64,000 nt of DNA, from the NCBI RefSeq assembly GCF_027924405.1, contig NZ_AP026978.1, forward strand, positions 6,572,001 to 6,636,000, read 5' to 3'. A program made the position numbers and the translations under genes. This document shows, piece after piece, positions 1 to 7,716 of the stretch. The notes beneath the pieces were generated by a model that searched no databases, was not told the origin of the DNA, and saw only the letters and a list, made by a program, of their open reading frames with translations. The stretch is from Nocardia sputorum (GTDB taxonomy: Bacteria; Actinomycetota; Actinomycetes; Mycobacteriales; Mycobacteriaceae). Positions within the stretch are counted from its first letter, which is position 1, and each line of letters starts with the position of its first letter.

Positions 1-345
1 CCGACCGGGCCGTCCCGCGAGGGTTCGCTGCCCGCGACCGGGTCGGTGGCCGCGCTGATCACCCGTGCCACCGGACGCGACCCGTACTACGTCGGCAAGC
101 CGAACCCGCTGATGATGCGCTCCGCGCTGCGCCGCATCGGCGCGCATTCCCAGTCGACGGTGATGATCGGCGACCGGATGGACACCGATGTCATCTCGGG
201 CTTGGAAGCGGGCATGCGCACCATCTTGGTCACCTCGGGCATCTCCACCCGCGCGTCGTACGAGGCCTACCCCTACCGCCCCACCATGGTGGTGGACTCC
301 GTCGCCGACCTGATCGGGAAGACCAGGTCCCCGTTCACCGAATGA
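1..345 (+). CDS. HAD-IIA family phosphatase, C-terminal part (5' end outside window)
   Basis: The reading frame is open from the first base and stops with TGA at 343-345, so the gene starts upstream of the window. About 114 residues are visible. They include the cap/core segment of NagD-type HAD-IIA phosphatases: a substrate loop ending GKPNP, then MIGDRMDTD, the motif that supplies the acidic Mg-binding residues near the C-terminus. A GTG at 46 could be mistaken for a start but lies inside the conserved core. The family hydrolyses small phosphorylated metabolites in the cytoplasm. The substrate cannot be read from this fragment. Confidence 0.85.
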   Translation, partial: PTGPSREGSLPATGSVAALITRATGRDPYYVGKPNPLMMRSALRRIGAHSQSTVMIGDRMDTDVISGLEAGMRTILVTSGISTRASYEAYPYRPTMVVDSVADLIGKTRSPFTE

Positions 346-609
346 GCGGATCGTCCGGCTGACACGGCTATCGACGAGAGAAACGCATGCCGCCAACCAC
401 TGCTTGCGACGAGATCCGCCAGTTCGCCGCCTGGTTACCTACTACACCCCTCGGAAGTCGCCCAACGCAGCCGGACAGACGCCAATCCGCGGCAACCCTT
501 GTCGAGCGGACGGCGAGCCGGGCTCGAACGGCCTTCCGTGCCCCCGCCTGCTGCGCCACACGAACGGGCGATGTGCGCTGCCGCTGCACGCGATTCGCCG
601 TTGCCGCGG

Positions 610-1059
610 CTAGTCGCCGTCCGTGGTGATCGCATCGATCGCGGCGGACAGCGCGGTGAGCGCCTCGACCGCGCGCGCGAGGTGCTCCCGGCCGAGCTCG
701 TCCACGAGCCGTTCGGCCAGCACCTTGTGTTCTGGATTGATGCGGCGTACCGCGGCCAGGCCCCCGTCGGTGATCGCGACGAGTTTCGCGCGCCGGTGGG
801 CGGGATTGGGACGGTATTCGGCGAGTCCCTTGTCCACCAGCAGATCCGCGATGCGCTGGACGCTCTGGCGGGTGATGCCCATCTCGCGGGCGATGCCCGC
901 GACGGGCAGCGGCGCGCGCGTCACCGCACCCAGCACCTGCCACCAAGCGGCGGTCAGGCCCGCCGGGCGCGCCAGTTCCTCGGCCACCGCGAGGAACTGA
1001 CCGTTCAAACGGAACGAGGTGATCGCCGCCGCGGCGAACAGTTCCTGTTCAGGGGTCAT
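610..1059 (-). CDS. MarR family transcriptional regulator
   Basis: This 149-residue protein has the usual MarR length and layout: an N-terminal dimerisation helix, a winged helix-turn-helix around residues 50-95 (IAREMGITRQSVQRIADLL then a wing with RRAK), and a C-terminal dimerisation helix. It lies about 50 bp downstream of a DJ-1/PfpI gene on the same strand and is probably co-transcribed with it. MarR proteins bind palindromes near the promoters of their own operon. Two strong palindromes sit exactly at the 5' end of this operon (1740-1775), so autorepression is a reasonable inference. The ligand is unknown. Confidence 0.88.
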   Translation of the reverse strand: MTPEQELFAAAAITSFRLNGQFLAVAEELARPAGLTAAWWQVLGAVTRAPLPVAGIAREMGITRQSVQRIADLLVDKGLAEYRPNPAHRRAKLVAITDGGLAAVRRINPEHKVLAERLVDELGREHLARAVEALTALSAAIDAITTDGD

Positions 1060-1110
1060 GCGTCCGCCTCCCGCTGCCGGTGATCCGGCCGGATCACCGG
1101 CGATTATCGC

Positions 1111-1740
1111 TTACGCGTGCTGCGCGTCGTACTCCGCGAGCACCGCCCAGCCGGCCGGATCGGCGTGCGCGAACAATCGGTACCAGCCGTCCAGCACGTG
1201 CGGCTCGTACACGCCGAGCCTGCCGAGCACCTCACGCGCGAATTCGAACGGCGCGCTCGCACTGGCGGTGATCACGTCGCCGTCGGTGACGGCAGGGGCC
1301 TCGACGTAATGGTCCGCACCCGAATATCCGCTGTAGGCGAGGAATTCCGCGACGTTGCTCGTGTGCTTGCGAGTATCCAGCAGACCCGCCTTGGCCAGCC
1401 CGAAGGTCGCGCCGCAGATCGCGGCGACCGGAACGCCCGCGCCGACGAATTCGCGCGCCTTGCGCGTGAACGGATCCAGTTCCGGCCCCTCCCAGGTCTC
1501 CGCGCCCGGCAGGATCAGCATCGCGCTGTCCGCGGGCGTGAGGTCGGCGAGCGCGACGTCCGGCACGATGCGCAGGCCACCCATCGTGGTGATCGGCTCC
1601 GCGGTCGGGCCGACCGTCCGCACCCGCCACGTTCCCGGCTCCCGATGCCAGCTGGGCTTGTTGATGTGCGCGGTGGCCGCGCCCACCTCCCAATCGGCGA
1701 GCGTGTCGTAAACGGCCATGTGCACTGTCTTCATTGCCAT
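1111..1740 (-). CDS. DJ-1/PfpI family protein (type 1 glutamine amidotransferase-like)
   Basis: This 209-residue protein has the DJ-1/PfpI fold signature: an acidic residue in LPGAETW (about E81) and a nucleophile elbow AICGAT with the reactive cysteine near residue 109. Family members act as deglycases, chaperones or proteases in stress responses; which applies here cannot be told. Start: ATG at 1740, or a second ATG six bases in (1734) that begins MKTVHMAVYD. Neither has a Shine-Dalgarno sequence, which suggests a leaderless or near-leaderless mRNA. The first of two operators touches the start codon. The MarR gene follows on the same strand. Confidence 0.85.
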   Translation of the reverse strand: MAMKTVHMAVYDTLADWEVGAATAHINKPSWHREPGTWRVRTVGPTAEPITTMGGLRIVPDVALADLTPADSAMLILPGAETWEGPELDPFTRKAREFVGAGVPVAAICGATFGLAKAGLLDTRKHTSNVAEFLAYSGYSGADHYVEAPAVTDGDVITASASAPFEFAREVLGRLGVYEPHVLDGWYRLFAHADPAGWAVLAEYDAQHA

Positions 1741-1775
1741 GACAGTATGCTGTCATATTTGACAGTATACTGTCA
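1740..1775. promoter_or_regulatory. Two tandem 16-bp palindromic operators (probable MarR sites)
   Basis: Box A at 1740-1755 has perfect TGACAG/CTGTCA arms around a TATG centre. Box B at 1760-1775 (TGACAGTATACTGTCA) is a perfect 16-bp palindrome. Their centres are 20 bp apart, about two helical turns, so two dimers could bind on one face. They lie between the divergent DJ-1/PfpI-MarR operon and the RpiB-like gene. TATACT inside box B could serve as a -10 element on either strand. Assignment to the adjacent MarR is inferred from position and symmetry. Confidence 0.75.
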
Positions 1776-1825
1776 ATAATTTGGCGGTCGGGCCGACTCG
1801 CCGAACCGGCAACTACGCTGAGGGC

Positions 1826-2272
1826 ATGCGGATTTCGGTGGCGGCGGACGAGCGGGTGGGAATAGCCGCGGAACTGGTCGATGAACTGGGCAAGCGCGGC
1901 CACGACCTCGTGCTGCACGGGGCGCTGTCCGCCGAGGAGCGCGACGACTGGGCGTGGGCCAGCGAGGCGGCGGCCCGCGACGTCGCGTCCGGACACGCCG
2001 ACCAGGCCGTCGTCTGCTGCTGGACCGGAACGGGCGCCTCGATCGCGGCCAACAAGGTCGCCGGCGTCCGCGCCGCACTCTGCGCCGACGCCTCGACCGC
2101 GGCGGGCGCCCGCACCTGGAACGACGCGAACGTCCTCGCGCTGAGCCTGCGGTCGACCTCCAGCGCCGAACTCCGGGAGATCCTCGACGCCTGGTTCACC
2201 ACCGACCCGAGTTCGTCCCCCGACGACCAGGCCAACATCGCCCATCTCGCCGAGATGGAACGGCGCTCCTGA
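1826..2272 (+). CDS. RpiB/LacA/LacB family sugar-phosphate isomerase
   Basis: The 148-residue protein matches the family's usual size. It begins MRISVAADE, has a CWTGTG segment in the place of the CGTGIG active-site loop of ribose-5-phosphate isomerase B, then ANKVAGVRAALC and NVLALSLR as in that family. The family interconverts ribose-5-P and ribulose-5-P or related sugar phosphates in the cytoplasm. The exact substrate is uncertain. ATG at 1826 was chosen over upstream in-frame codons because the family begins here; GAGGG lies just before it. The gene is divergent from the DJ-1/PfpI operon and shares its operator region. Confidence 0.8.
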   Translation: MRISVAADERVGIAAELVDELGKRGHDLVLHGALSAEERDDWAWASEAAARDVASGHADQAVVCCWTGTGASIAANKVAGVRAALCADASTAAGARTWNDANVLALSLRSTSSAELREILDAWFTTDPSSSPDDQANIAHLAEMERRS

Positions 2273-2350
2273 CGCGATCTTCGGTGTCGGCGCTGTGGGA
2301 TGCGGGCTAGCCGGGTCGGCTAGCACCGCCACGAAGCGGGGAGCGACGCG

Positions 2351-2560
2351 TCAGAGGCAATGGCGGGGCTGTGTGCCGTGCAGTAATCGGATGTAGTACT
2401 CGATCGGATCGATCTTGCCGACGCAGGACGGCGGGATCTCCGCCGAACCGGTCGAGACAACCGCGGCAGTGGTCTCGGCGGCGGCTAAGCCAGCTGATGC
2501 CAGCTGTATCGGAGCCAGCACCGCAGCAGTGACCGCAGCTATCACAAGAGGTGTCCGCAC
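2351..2560 (-). CDS. Small secreted protein of unknown function
   Basis: The predicted product is 69 residues. It starts at GTG 2560 with a clear Shine-Dalgarno (AGGAG about 8 bases upstream). The first 28 or so residues are a signal peptide (MRTP, a hydrophobic run, then an AxA-type site near LAAAE). The mature part is about 40 residues with two cysteines (CVGKID and the C-terminal HCL) that could form one disulfide. I do not recognise a family. It stands alone between the RpiB-like gene and metZ. The signal peptide and ribosome site make it more credible than its length alone would. Confidence 0.6.
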   Translation of the reverse strand: MRTPLVIAAVTAAVLAPIQLASAGLAAAETTAAVVSTGSAEIPPSCVGKIDPIEYYIRLLHGTQPRHCL

Positions 2561-2726
2561 AATGATCTCCTCGCCTCGGATGCGCTCGCGGCGGAGCCAA
2601 TGGCTACTGCGTCGAAAATGCTATAGACGCCGTTCACCGACGAGTAGCCACCCTTTCTGGGGGCTACTCCGGCGCCAGTTCCCCACGCAGCTGCCCGGGA
2701 TCGCCCTTGCCCCGCGCTCTGCGGGA

Positions 2727-3941
2727 TCAGGACAGGGCGTGATCGAGGTCGCCGAGGAGGTCTTCGACGTCTTCGAGGCCCACCGAGATGCGCACGACGC
2801 CGTCGGTCAGGCCGATGGTGGCCCGGCCTTCGGGGCCCATGGCGCGGTGTGTCGTGGTGGCGGGATGCGTGATCAGGGACTTGGCGTCACCGAGGTTGTT
2901 GGAGATGTCGACGATGCGCAACCGGTTGAGCACTTCGAACGCACGCTTCTTCGCCTGGTCTTCGGGCGCGTTCAGTTCGAAGGTGACCACGGTGCCGCCC
3001 CCGCTCATCTGGCCGGTGGCCAGCGCGTGCTGCGGATGTGATTCCAGGAACGGGTAGCGCACCCAGCTGACGGCCGGGTTGCTCTCCAGGAAGCGGGCGA
3101 TGCGCAAGGCGGACTCGGTCGAATGGCGGACCCGCAGCGGCATCGTCTCCAGGCCCTTGAGCAGCGTCCACGCGTTGAACGGGCTCAGCGCCGGACCGGT
3201 GTGGCGCATCAGCGTTTTCACCGGGCCGTCGATGTAGTCCGCGGCGCCGAGGATCGCGCCGCCGAGCACGCGGCCCTGTCCGTCGATGTGCTTGGTGCCC
3301 GAGTAGACCACCACATCGGCGCCGAGCTCGAAGCCGCGTTGCAGCAGCGGAGTGGCGAACACGTTGTCCAGCACGACTTTCGCGCCCGCCGCGTGCGCCA
3401 GCTCGGTCACCCGGCGCACGTCGACCAAGGTCTGCATCGGATTGGCCGGTGTCTCGAAGAACACCGCCTGGGTGGGCACCGACAGCGCCTGTTCCCACTG
3501 GTCGAGGTCCTCGCCGTCGACGAAGACGGTCTCCACGCCCCAGCGCGGCAGGATCTCGTTGCACACCACGAAGCACGAACCGAACAGGCTGCGCGCGGCG
3601 ACGAGCCGGTCGCCCGCGCCCAGCAACGCGCCCAGCGCGGTGAACACCGCGGACATGCCGCTGGCGGTGGCGAAGCACGCCTCGGCGCCGTCGAGCAGGC
3701 GCATCCGCTCCTCGAACATGGCCACCGTCGGGTTGCCGTAGCGGGAGTAGACGAAGTGTTCGACCTCGCCGGTGAACGCCGCCTCGGCGGCCTCGGCGCT
3801 CTCGTAGACGAAGCCGGAGGTCAGATAGAGCGCCTCGGCGGTCTCCTCGAAGCCGGAGCGCCGCAGCCCGCCGCGCACGCCCAGCGTCGCGGGACCGACG
3901 CCGTCGGGCAGCGGCTTGTCGAACGCGCCACCGGTGATCAC
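2727..3941 (-). CDS. metZ: O-succinylhomoserine sulfhydrylase
   Basis: This 404-residue PLP enzyme of the Cys/Met metabolism family makes homocysteine from O-succinylhomoserine and sulfide in the cytoplasm. The motif SGTKHIDG carries the PLP lysine (about K217), with the PLP-contacting aspartate in LDNVF (about D192) and SRYGNPT near residue 67. Start: GTG 3941 overlaps the TGA of the upstream rhodanese gene (GTGA), giving translational coupling. A longer frame exists but would run through the rhodanese gene. The rhodanese-metZ pair lies downstream of a SAM-IV riboswitch, so methionine-pathway output probably represses it. Mycobacteria have the same rhodanese-metZ order. Confidence 0.93.
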   Translation of the reverse strand: MITGGAFDKPLPDGVGPATLGVRGGLRRSGFEETAEALYLTSGFVYESAEAAEAAFTGEVEHFVYSRYGNPTVAMFEERMRLLDGAEACFATASGMSAVFTALGALLGAGDRLVAARSLFGSCFVVCNEILPRWGVETVFVDGEDLDQWEQALSVPTQAVFFETPANPMQTLVDVRRVTELAHAAGAKVVLDNVFATPLLQRGFELGADVVVYSGTKHIDGQGRVLGGAILGAADYIDGPVKTLMRHTGPALSPFNAWTLLKGLETMPLRVRHSTESALRIARFLESNPAVSWVRYPFLESHPQHALATGQMSGGGTVVTFELNAPEDQAKKRAFEVLNRLRIVDISNNLGDAKSLITHPATTTHRAMGPEGRATIGLTDGVVRISVGLEDVEDLLGDLDHALS

Positions 3942-4354
3942 GACTGCCGCCAGGGCAGTCCGAGGGCACGCCAGCCCGCGCCGCCGCGATGCCCGAACTC
4001 GTCGAGCGGACCCTCGAAGCCCTCGAGCACGTTGTAGGAGGTGCGGTAACCCGCCGAGGTGGCGGTGATCGCCGCGCCAACCGAACGCTGACCGGAGCGA
4101 CAGAGGAAGACGACGGGAGCGTCGGGGTCGTGACCGTCGAGCGCCTGCTTCAACTGCTCGACGAACGCCTCGTTGCGCGCGCCGGTGGAGTCGACCCATT
4201 CGATCAGCACGGTCGGCCGGTCGATCGAGCTCGTGTCGGGGACGCCGACGAACTTCCATTCCGCTTCCGTCCGCACGTCCACCAGGACGGCTTCGGGATT
4301 GTCCCGCAGCAGCTCCCACGCCTGCTGCGGAGTGATGTCACCGGCATAACTCAT
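3938..4354 (-). CDS. Rhodanese-domain sulfurtransferase
   Basis: A single rhodanese domain of about 138 residues. The active-site loop is CRSGQRS with the persulfide cysteine near residue 85, and VDVRTEAEW is the conserved CH2A motif. Such proteins carry sulfane sulfur as a cysteine persulfide. ATG 4354 is preferred over the GTG two codons earlier because GGAGG at 4360-4364 sits 5 bases before it. The gene is the first of a two-gene operon with metZ, overlaps it by 4 bases, and lies directly behind the SAM-IV riboswitch. It may supply or handle sulfur for homocysteine synthesis, which is inference from context. Confidence 0.88.
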   Translation of the reverse strand: MSYAGDITPQQAWELLRDNPEAVLVDVRTEAEWKFVGVPDTSSIDRPTVLIEWVDSTGARNEAFVEQLKQALDGHDPDAPVVFLCRSGQRSVGAAITATSAGYRTSYNVLEGFEGPLDEFGHRGGAGWRALGLPWRQS

Positions 4355-4370
4355 GTGCACCTCCTGCGAA

Positions 4371-4485
4371 TCCGCACTTGCCGCGCCCGGGACCGAGGCG
4401 CCGCCAGGTCGTCACCCGGAGCACCCCACCGCGGAGGAGGGTTGCCGACCAGCAATGCCGGGGCTTGACACTGGTTCTCATGACC
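4371..4485 (-). promoter_or_regulatory. SAM-IV riboswitch
   Basis: Read on the minus strand, this leader follows the mycobacterial SAM-IV aptamer, as I recall it, almost element by element. It has a 5' GGTCATGAG, then GTCAAGCCCCGGC, TGCTGGTCGGCAACCC, GCGGTGGGGTGC, and CCGGGTGACGACC, whose GACC can pair with the opening GGTC. It ends in a 3' GCGGCAAGTGCGG segment as in the pseudoknot strand. The ribosome site of the rhodanese gene begins only a few bases beyond the 3' end. SAM-IV aptamers bind S-adenosylmethionine and switch off sulfur and methionine genes in Actinomycetales. The nearness to the ribosome site suggests control of translation initiation, which is inference. Confidence 0.93.
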
Positions 4486-4548
4486 TTCGACTGAGATTGC
4501 ACCGACCCGGGTCACCCTGTCAAACGCCGGCCAGGACGGCGCGAAGGC

Positions 4549-4989
4549 TCAGGTGCAGACCAGCCACTTGTCGCCGGACCTGGTGAGATTCCAGGTCGAC
4601 GTCGCCTCCCGGCCGCCCACCGTCGTGGTCACCGTCGCCTTCCCGCGGTCGCCGTCCACCATGGGGTTGTCGATTTTCGTGATCTCGACCGGCTTTCCGG
4701 TGCCGTCCTGGCCGGCCAGCGGCGAGCGGCTCGCGTCGAAACCCTGGCACGCGGTGCCGGGCGGCGGCACGACGTCGCTGCGGTTCGAACCGTCGACGAA
4801 GTTGCGGACGGCCGCCGCGATGCGCTCGGACTCTGTGACATTTTTCTCAGCGGGCGACAGCACACCGCCCAGCACGATCGCGATCAACACGATGGCCGCC
4901 ACCACCGCGGCCGCCACGAACGGGACCACCGAGCGCTTGTCGGTCTGATCGACCCGGATGATCTCGTCCTCCGGCTGCTGTTCGGTCAT
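4549..4989 (-). CDS. Single-pass membrane protein with NTF2-like extracytoplasmic domain
   Basis: The 146-residue product has an acidic cytoplasmic start (MTEQQPEDEII), one transmembrane helix near residues 22-45, then an outer domain of about 100 residues. The outer domain ends in TSTWNLTRSGDKWLVCT, typical of small NTF2-like/lumazine-binding-type domains of mycolata membrane proteins. It has two cysteines (GTACQGF and the C-terminal one), possibly a disulfide. ATG 4989 was chosen because upstream in-frame sequence is not protein-like. The organisation resembles the C-terminal third of the large protein at 20908. No function is known. Its own promoter must lie in the gap above 4990. Confidence 0.7.
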   Translation of the reverse strand: MTEQQPEDEIIRVDQTDKRSVVPFVAAAVVAAIVLIAIVLGGVLSPAEKNVTESERIAAAVRNFVDGSNRSDVVPPPGTACQGFDASRSPLAGQDGTGKPVEITKIDNPMVDGDRGKATVTTTVGGREATSTWNLTRSGDKWLVCT

Positions 4990-5367
4990 GACTCGATGAT
5001 CCCTGGTCGGCGCGGGTATCCAGCGCTCGGCCCCCGGCTGGAACCGCGGCGGACGGCATGCGGATCTCGTCGGCCGCGATAGGCCGCACCCGAGCGGGTA
5101 AGCGACGATTGTGGCTTTCGACGGCATTCGCCGAGTCCACGCACCGACGCGGGACGGCATCGACCATCCCGATAGAATCGCGGGACGGCGGCCTGCTGTC
5201 ATAGCGAATCGGCAGCTCTTCGCCGCGGCGAACGGAGCACCGTGCAGCTACGAGCCGGCATCGCCGGCGTCCGCACCGGACGGGTGCGAGAGAGCCGGTG
5301 CGTCAACTTAGCCTAAGCTAAGCCTGACGTCCTTAATTGTTTCGACCATAAAGGTGCGCGTAAAGAG
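4990..5367. other. Non-coding interval upstream of fprA
   Basis: This 378-bp gap separates the divergent membrane-protein gene and fprA. Open frames here are not protein-like. The notable content is the iron box at 5303-5321, followed by a short AT-rich stretch (5331-5352) that probably holds the fprA -10 region. I see nothing else with recognisable structure. Confidence 0.5.
5303..5321. promoter_or_regulatory. IdeR/DtxR-type iron box upstream of fprA
   Basis: On the minus strand the 19-mer reads TTAGCTTAGGCTAAGTTGA. Against the mycobacterial IdeR consensus TTAGGTTAGGCTAACCTAA it matches at 15 of 19 positions, including the whole central TTAGGCTAA. It ends 46 bp before the fprA start codon, a position suited to repression by Fe(II)-loaded IdeR. 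The only gene on the other side is more than 300 bp away, so fprA is the likely target. Assignment rests on sequence match and position. Confidence 0.72.
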
Positions 5368-6753
5368 ATGACCGAACAGAGTGCAGCCCGCCCGCTCCGC
5401 ATCGCGATCGTGGGCGCCGGACCGGCCGGGATCTACGCCGCCGACGCGTTGATGAAGTCGGACGCCGAGGTGAGCATCGACCTGTTCGAGCGCATGCCCG
5501 CCCCGTTCGGGCTGATCCGCTACGGCGTCGCGCCCGACCACCCGCGCATCAAGGGCATCATCACCGCCCTGCACAAGGTGCTGGACAAGCCGCAGGTTCG
5601 CCTGCTCGGCAACATCGACTACGGCACCGACATCACCCTCGACGACCTGCGCGCGTTCTACGACGCGGTGATCTTCTCCACCGGCGCCAACGCCGACCGC
5701 GCACTGCCTATCCCCGGCATCGATCTGGACGGTTCCTTCGGCGCCGCCGACTTCGTCTCCTGGTACGACGGCCACCCCGACGTCCCCCGCACCTGGCCGC
5801 TGGACGCGGAGAAGGTCGCCGTACTCGGCGTGGGCAACGTCGCCCTCGACGTCGCGCGCGTGCTGGCCAAGACTGGTGACGAACTGCTGCCGACGGAGAT
5901 CCCGCCGAACGTCTACAAGGGCCTGAAGGCCAACAAGGCCGTCGAGGTCCACGTCTTCGGCCGTCGGGGCCCCGCGCAGGCCAAGTTCACCCCGCTGGAA
6001 CTGCGCGAACTCGACCACTCGCCCACCATCGAGGTGATCGTCGATCCCGAGGACATCGACTACGACGAGGGCTCCGAGGCCGCGCGGCGCCATTCCAAGC
6101 AGGTCGACATGGTCGCCAACACCCTCGAGCAGTGGGCCATCCGCGACGTCGGCGACCGGCCGCACAAGCTGTTCCTGCACTTCTTCGAGTCTCCCGCCGA
6201 GGTGCTGGGCGAGAACGGCAAGGTCGTCGGCCTGCGCACCGAGCGCACCCAGCTCGACGGCACCGGCAACGTCAAGGGCACCGGCGTGTTCAAGGACTGG
6301 GACGTGCAGGCGGTGTACCGCGCCGTCGGTTACCTGTCGCAGAACCTGACCAACCTGCCGTTCGACGACCAGGCGGGCACCGTGCCGAACGAAGCGGGCC
6401 GCGTGCTCGCCGACGAGAACGCCGACGGCCCCGCGCGCTACCTGCCCGCCACGTACGTCACCGGCTGGATCAAGCGCGGCCCGGTCGGCCTGATCGGCCA
6501 CACCAAGGGCGACGCCAACGAGACCATCGCCTGCCTGCTGGACGACGCTCCGAACTTCACCCCGGCCGAGCGGCCCGAGCCCGAGGCCGTCACCGAGTTC
6601 CTGGAGAGCAAGGGCATCCCGTTCACCACCTGGGCCGGCTGGTACCGCCTCGACGCGCACGAGCGTTCCCTCGGCGAACCCGAGGGCCGCGAGCGCGTCA
6701 AGGTCGTCGAGCGCGAGGACATGCTGCGCGCGAGCGAACCGCACAAGGTCTGA
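5368..6753 (+). CDS. fprA: Ferredoxin/adrenodoxin-type NADPH reductase, FprA
   Basis: This 461-residue flavoprotein has the adrenodoxin-reductase family layout. An N-terminal FAD-binding Rossmann motif GAGPAG lies at residues 16-21, a second dinucleotide motif GVGNVALDVAR near 155 binds NADPH, and GWIKRGPVGLIG near 370 is a family hallmark. It moves electrons from NADPH to ferredoxins that feed cytochromes P450 or Fe-S enzymes. The length equals mycobacterial FprA. The start ATG has only a weak AAAGAG ribosome site immediately before it. An IdeR-type box 46 bp upstream implies iron control. Confidence 0.93.
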   Translation: MTEQSAARPLRIAIVGAGPAGIYAADALMKSDAEVSIDLFERMPAPFGLIRYGVAPDHPRIKGIITALHKVLDKPQVRLLGNIDYGTDITLDDLRAFYDAVIFSTGANADRALPIPGIDLDGSFGAADFVSWYDGHPDVPRTWPLDAEKVAVLGVGNVALDVARVLAKTGDELLPTEIPPNVYKGLKANKAVEVHVFGRRGPAQAKFTPLELRELDHSPTIEVIVDPEDIDYDEGSEAARRHSKQVDMVANTLEQWAIRDVGDRPHKLFLHFFESPAEVLGENGKVVGLRTERTQLDGTGNVKGTGVFKDWDVQAVYRAVGYLSQNLTNLPFDDQAGTVPNEAGRVLADENADGPARYLPATYVTGWIKRGPVGLIGHTKGDANETIACLLDDAPNFTPAERPEPEAVTEFLESKGIPFTTWAGWYRLDAHERSLGEPEGRERVKVVEREDMLRASEPHKV

Positions 6754-6798
6754 TCACACCGCAGCGCCACACTCCGCTGCCATCGCCACACCCCCGCT

Positions 6799-7713
6799 GT
6801 GGCAGCGGAAAATTCGACCCTGAGGCATTCTGTACAAGTGTTCGATGCCCACCTGCACATCTTCGACCCGCGGTTTCCGCTGGCCGAGAACGAGGGCTAC
6901 CTGCCCGACCCGTTCACCATCGCCGATTACCGCAAGCGCATGTCGCGGTACGACGTCGCCGGCGGCGCGGTGGTCAGCGGGTCGTTCCAGGGAACGGACC
7001 AGAGCTACCTGAAGGCCGCGCTCGCCGAGCTCGGCGAGGGCTGGGTCGGCGTCACCCGGCTCGACCTGGACGCCACCGACGAGGAGATCCTCGAACTCGA
7101 CCGCATCGGCGTCCGCGCGCTGCGGTTCAACCTCAAGCGGGCGGCCACCGACATCACCGGGATGACGTTGCAGGCGCTGCGCGCGTACGACCTGGCAGGC
7201 TGGCACGTCGAGGTCTACATCGACGGCACGATGCTGGCCTCGCTGCAACCGGTCATCTCCAAGCTGCCCGCGCTGTCGGTCGACCATCTGGGCATGTCGG
7301 AGGAAGGGTTGCCGTTCCTGCTCGACCTCGTCGACCGCGGAGCCAAGGTCAAGGCGACCGGTTTCGGCCGGGTCGCGATGAACGTCGCCGACACGCTGCG
7401 CCGCATCCACGCGGTGAACCCCGAAGCCCTCATGTTCGGCACCGATCTGCCCGGTACCCGCGCCGGACGCCCGTTCCGGGACTCGGATGTCGATTTGCTC
7501 TGTGACGTGGTGGGCACCGACATGCACGCGGTCCTGGAGGACAACGCGCGCGCGTTCTACCGGCTGCCCGCCCGCGAGCGCGTCGTCCGCGACGATCCGG
7601 CCCCCACGCTGCCGCTGTACCGCCCGGAACCGCCGACGCTGCGGCTGCGCCGCGACGAATTGCCGGAAAGCCAGGCGGGCGACACGATTCCGTTTCCCGC
7701 CATCGATCGGTAG
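6799..7713 (+). CDS. Amidohydrolase-family metal-dependent hydrolase
   Basis: The product is about 304 residues. It opens with the metal-binding FDAHLHIFD motif typical of the 2-pyrone-4,6-dicarboxylate lactonase/amidohydrolase_2 group. A barrel histidine follows in SVDHLGM and the C-terminal aspartate in FGTDLPGTR. The group hydrolyses lactones or decarboxylates ring-cleavage products; the substrate here is unknown. A proline-rich tail of about 50 residues after the barrel (DDPAPTLPLYRPEPP) is unusual. GTG 6799 gives the length shown; GTG 6838, immediately before FDAHLH, is an alternative. It follows fprA by 45 bp and may be co-transcribed. Confidence 0.8.
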   Translation: MAAENSTLRHSVQVFDAHLHIFDPRFPLAENEGYLPDPFTIADYRKRMSRYDVAGGAVVSGSFQGTDQSYLKAALAELGEGWVGVTRLDLDATDEEILELDRIGVRALRFNLKRAATDITGMTLQALRAYDLAGWHVEVYIDGTMLASLQPVISKLPALSVDHLGMSEEGLPFLLDLVDRGAKVKATGFGRVAMNVADTLRRIHAVNPEALMFGTDLPGTRAGRPFRDSDVDLLCDVVGTDMHAVLEDNARAFYRLPARERVVRDDPAPTLPLYRPEPPTLRLRRDELPESQAGDTIPFPAIDR

Positions 7714-7716
7714 CGC

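Noticed and set aside
4480..4489. A separate promoter or attenuator next to the riboswitch 5' end
   Set aside because: No good -10/-35 pair could be read in this GC-rich stretch. The segment is accounted for by the aptamer.
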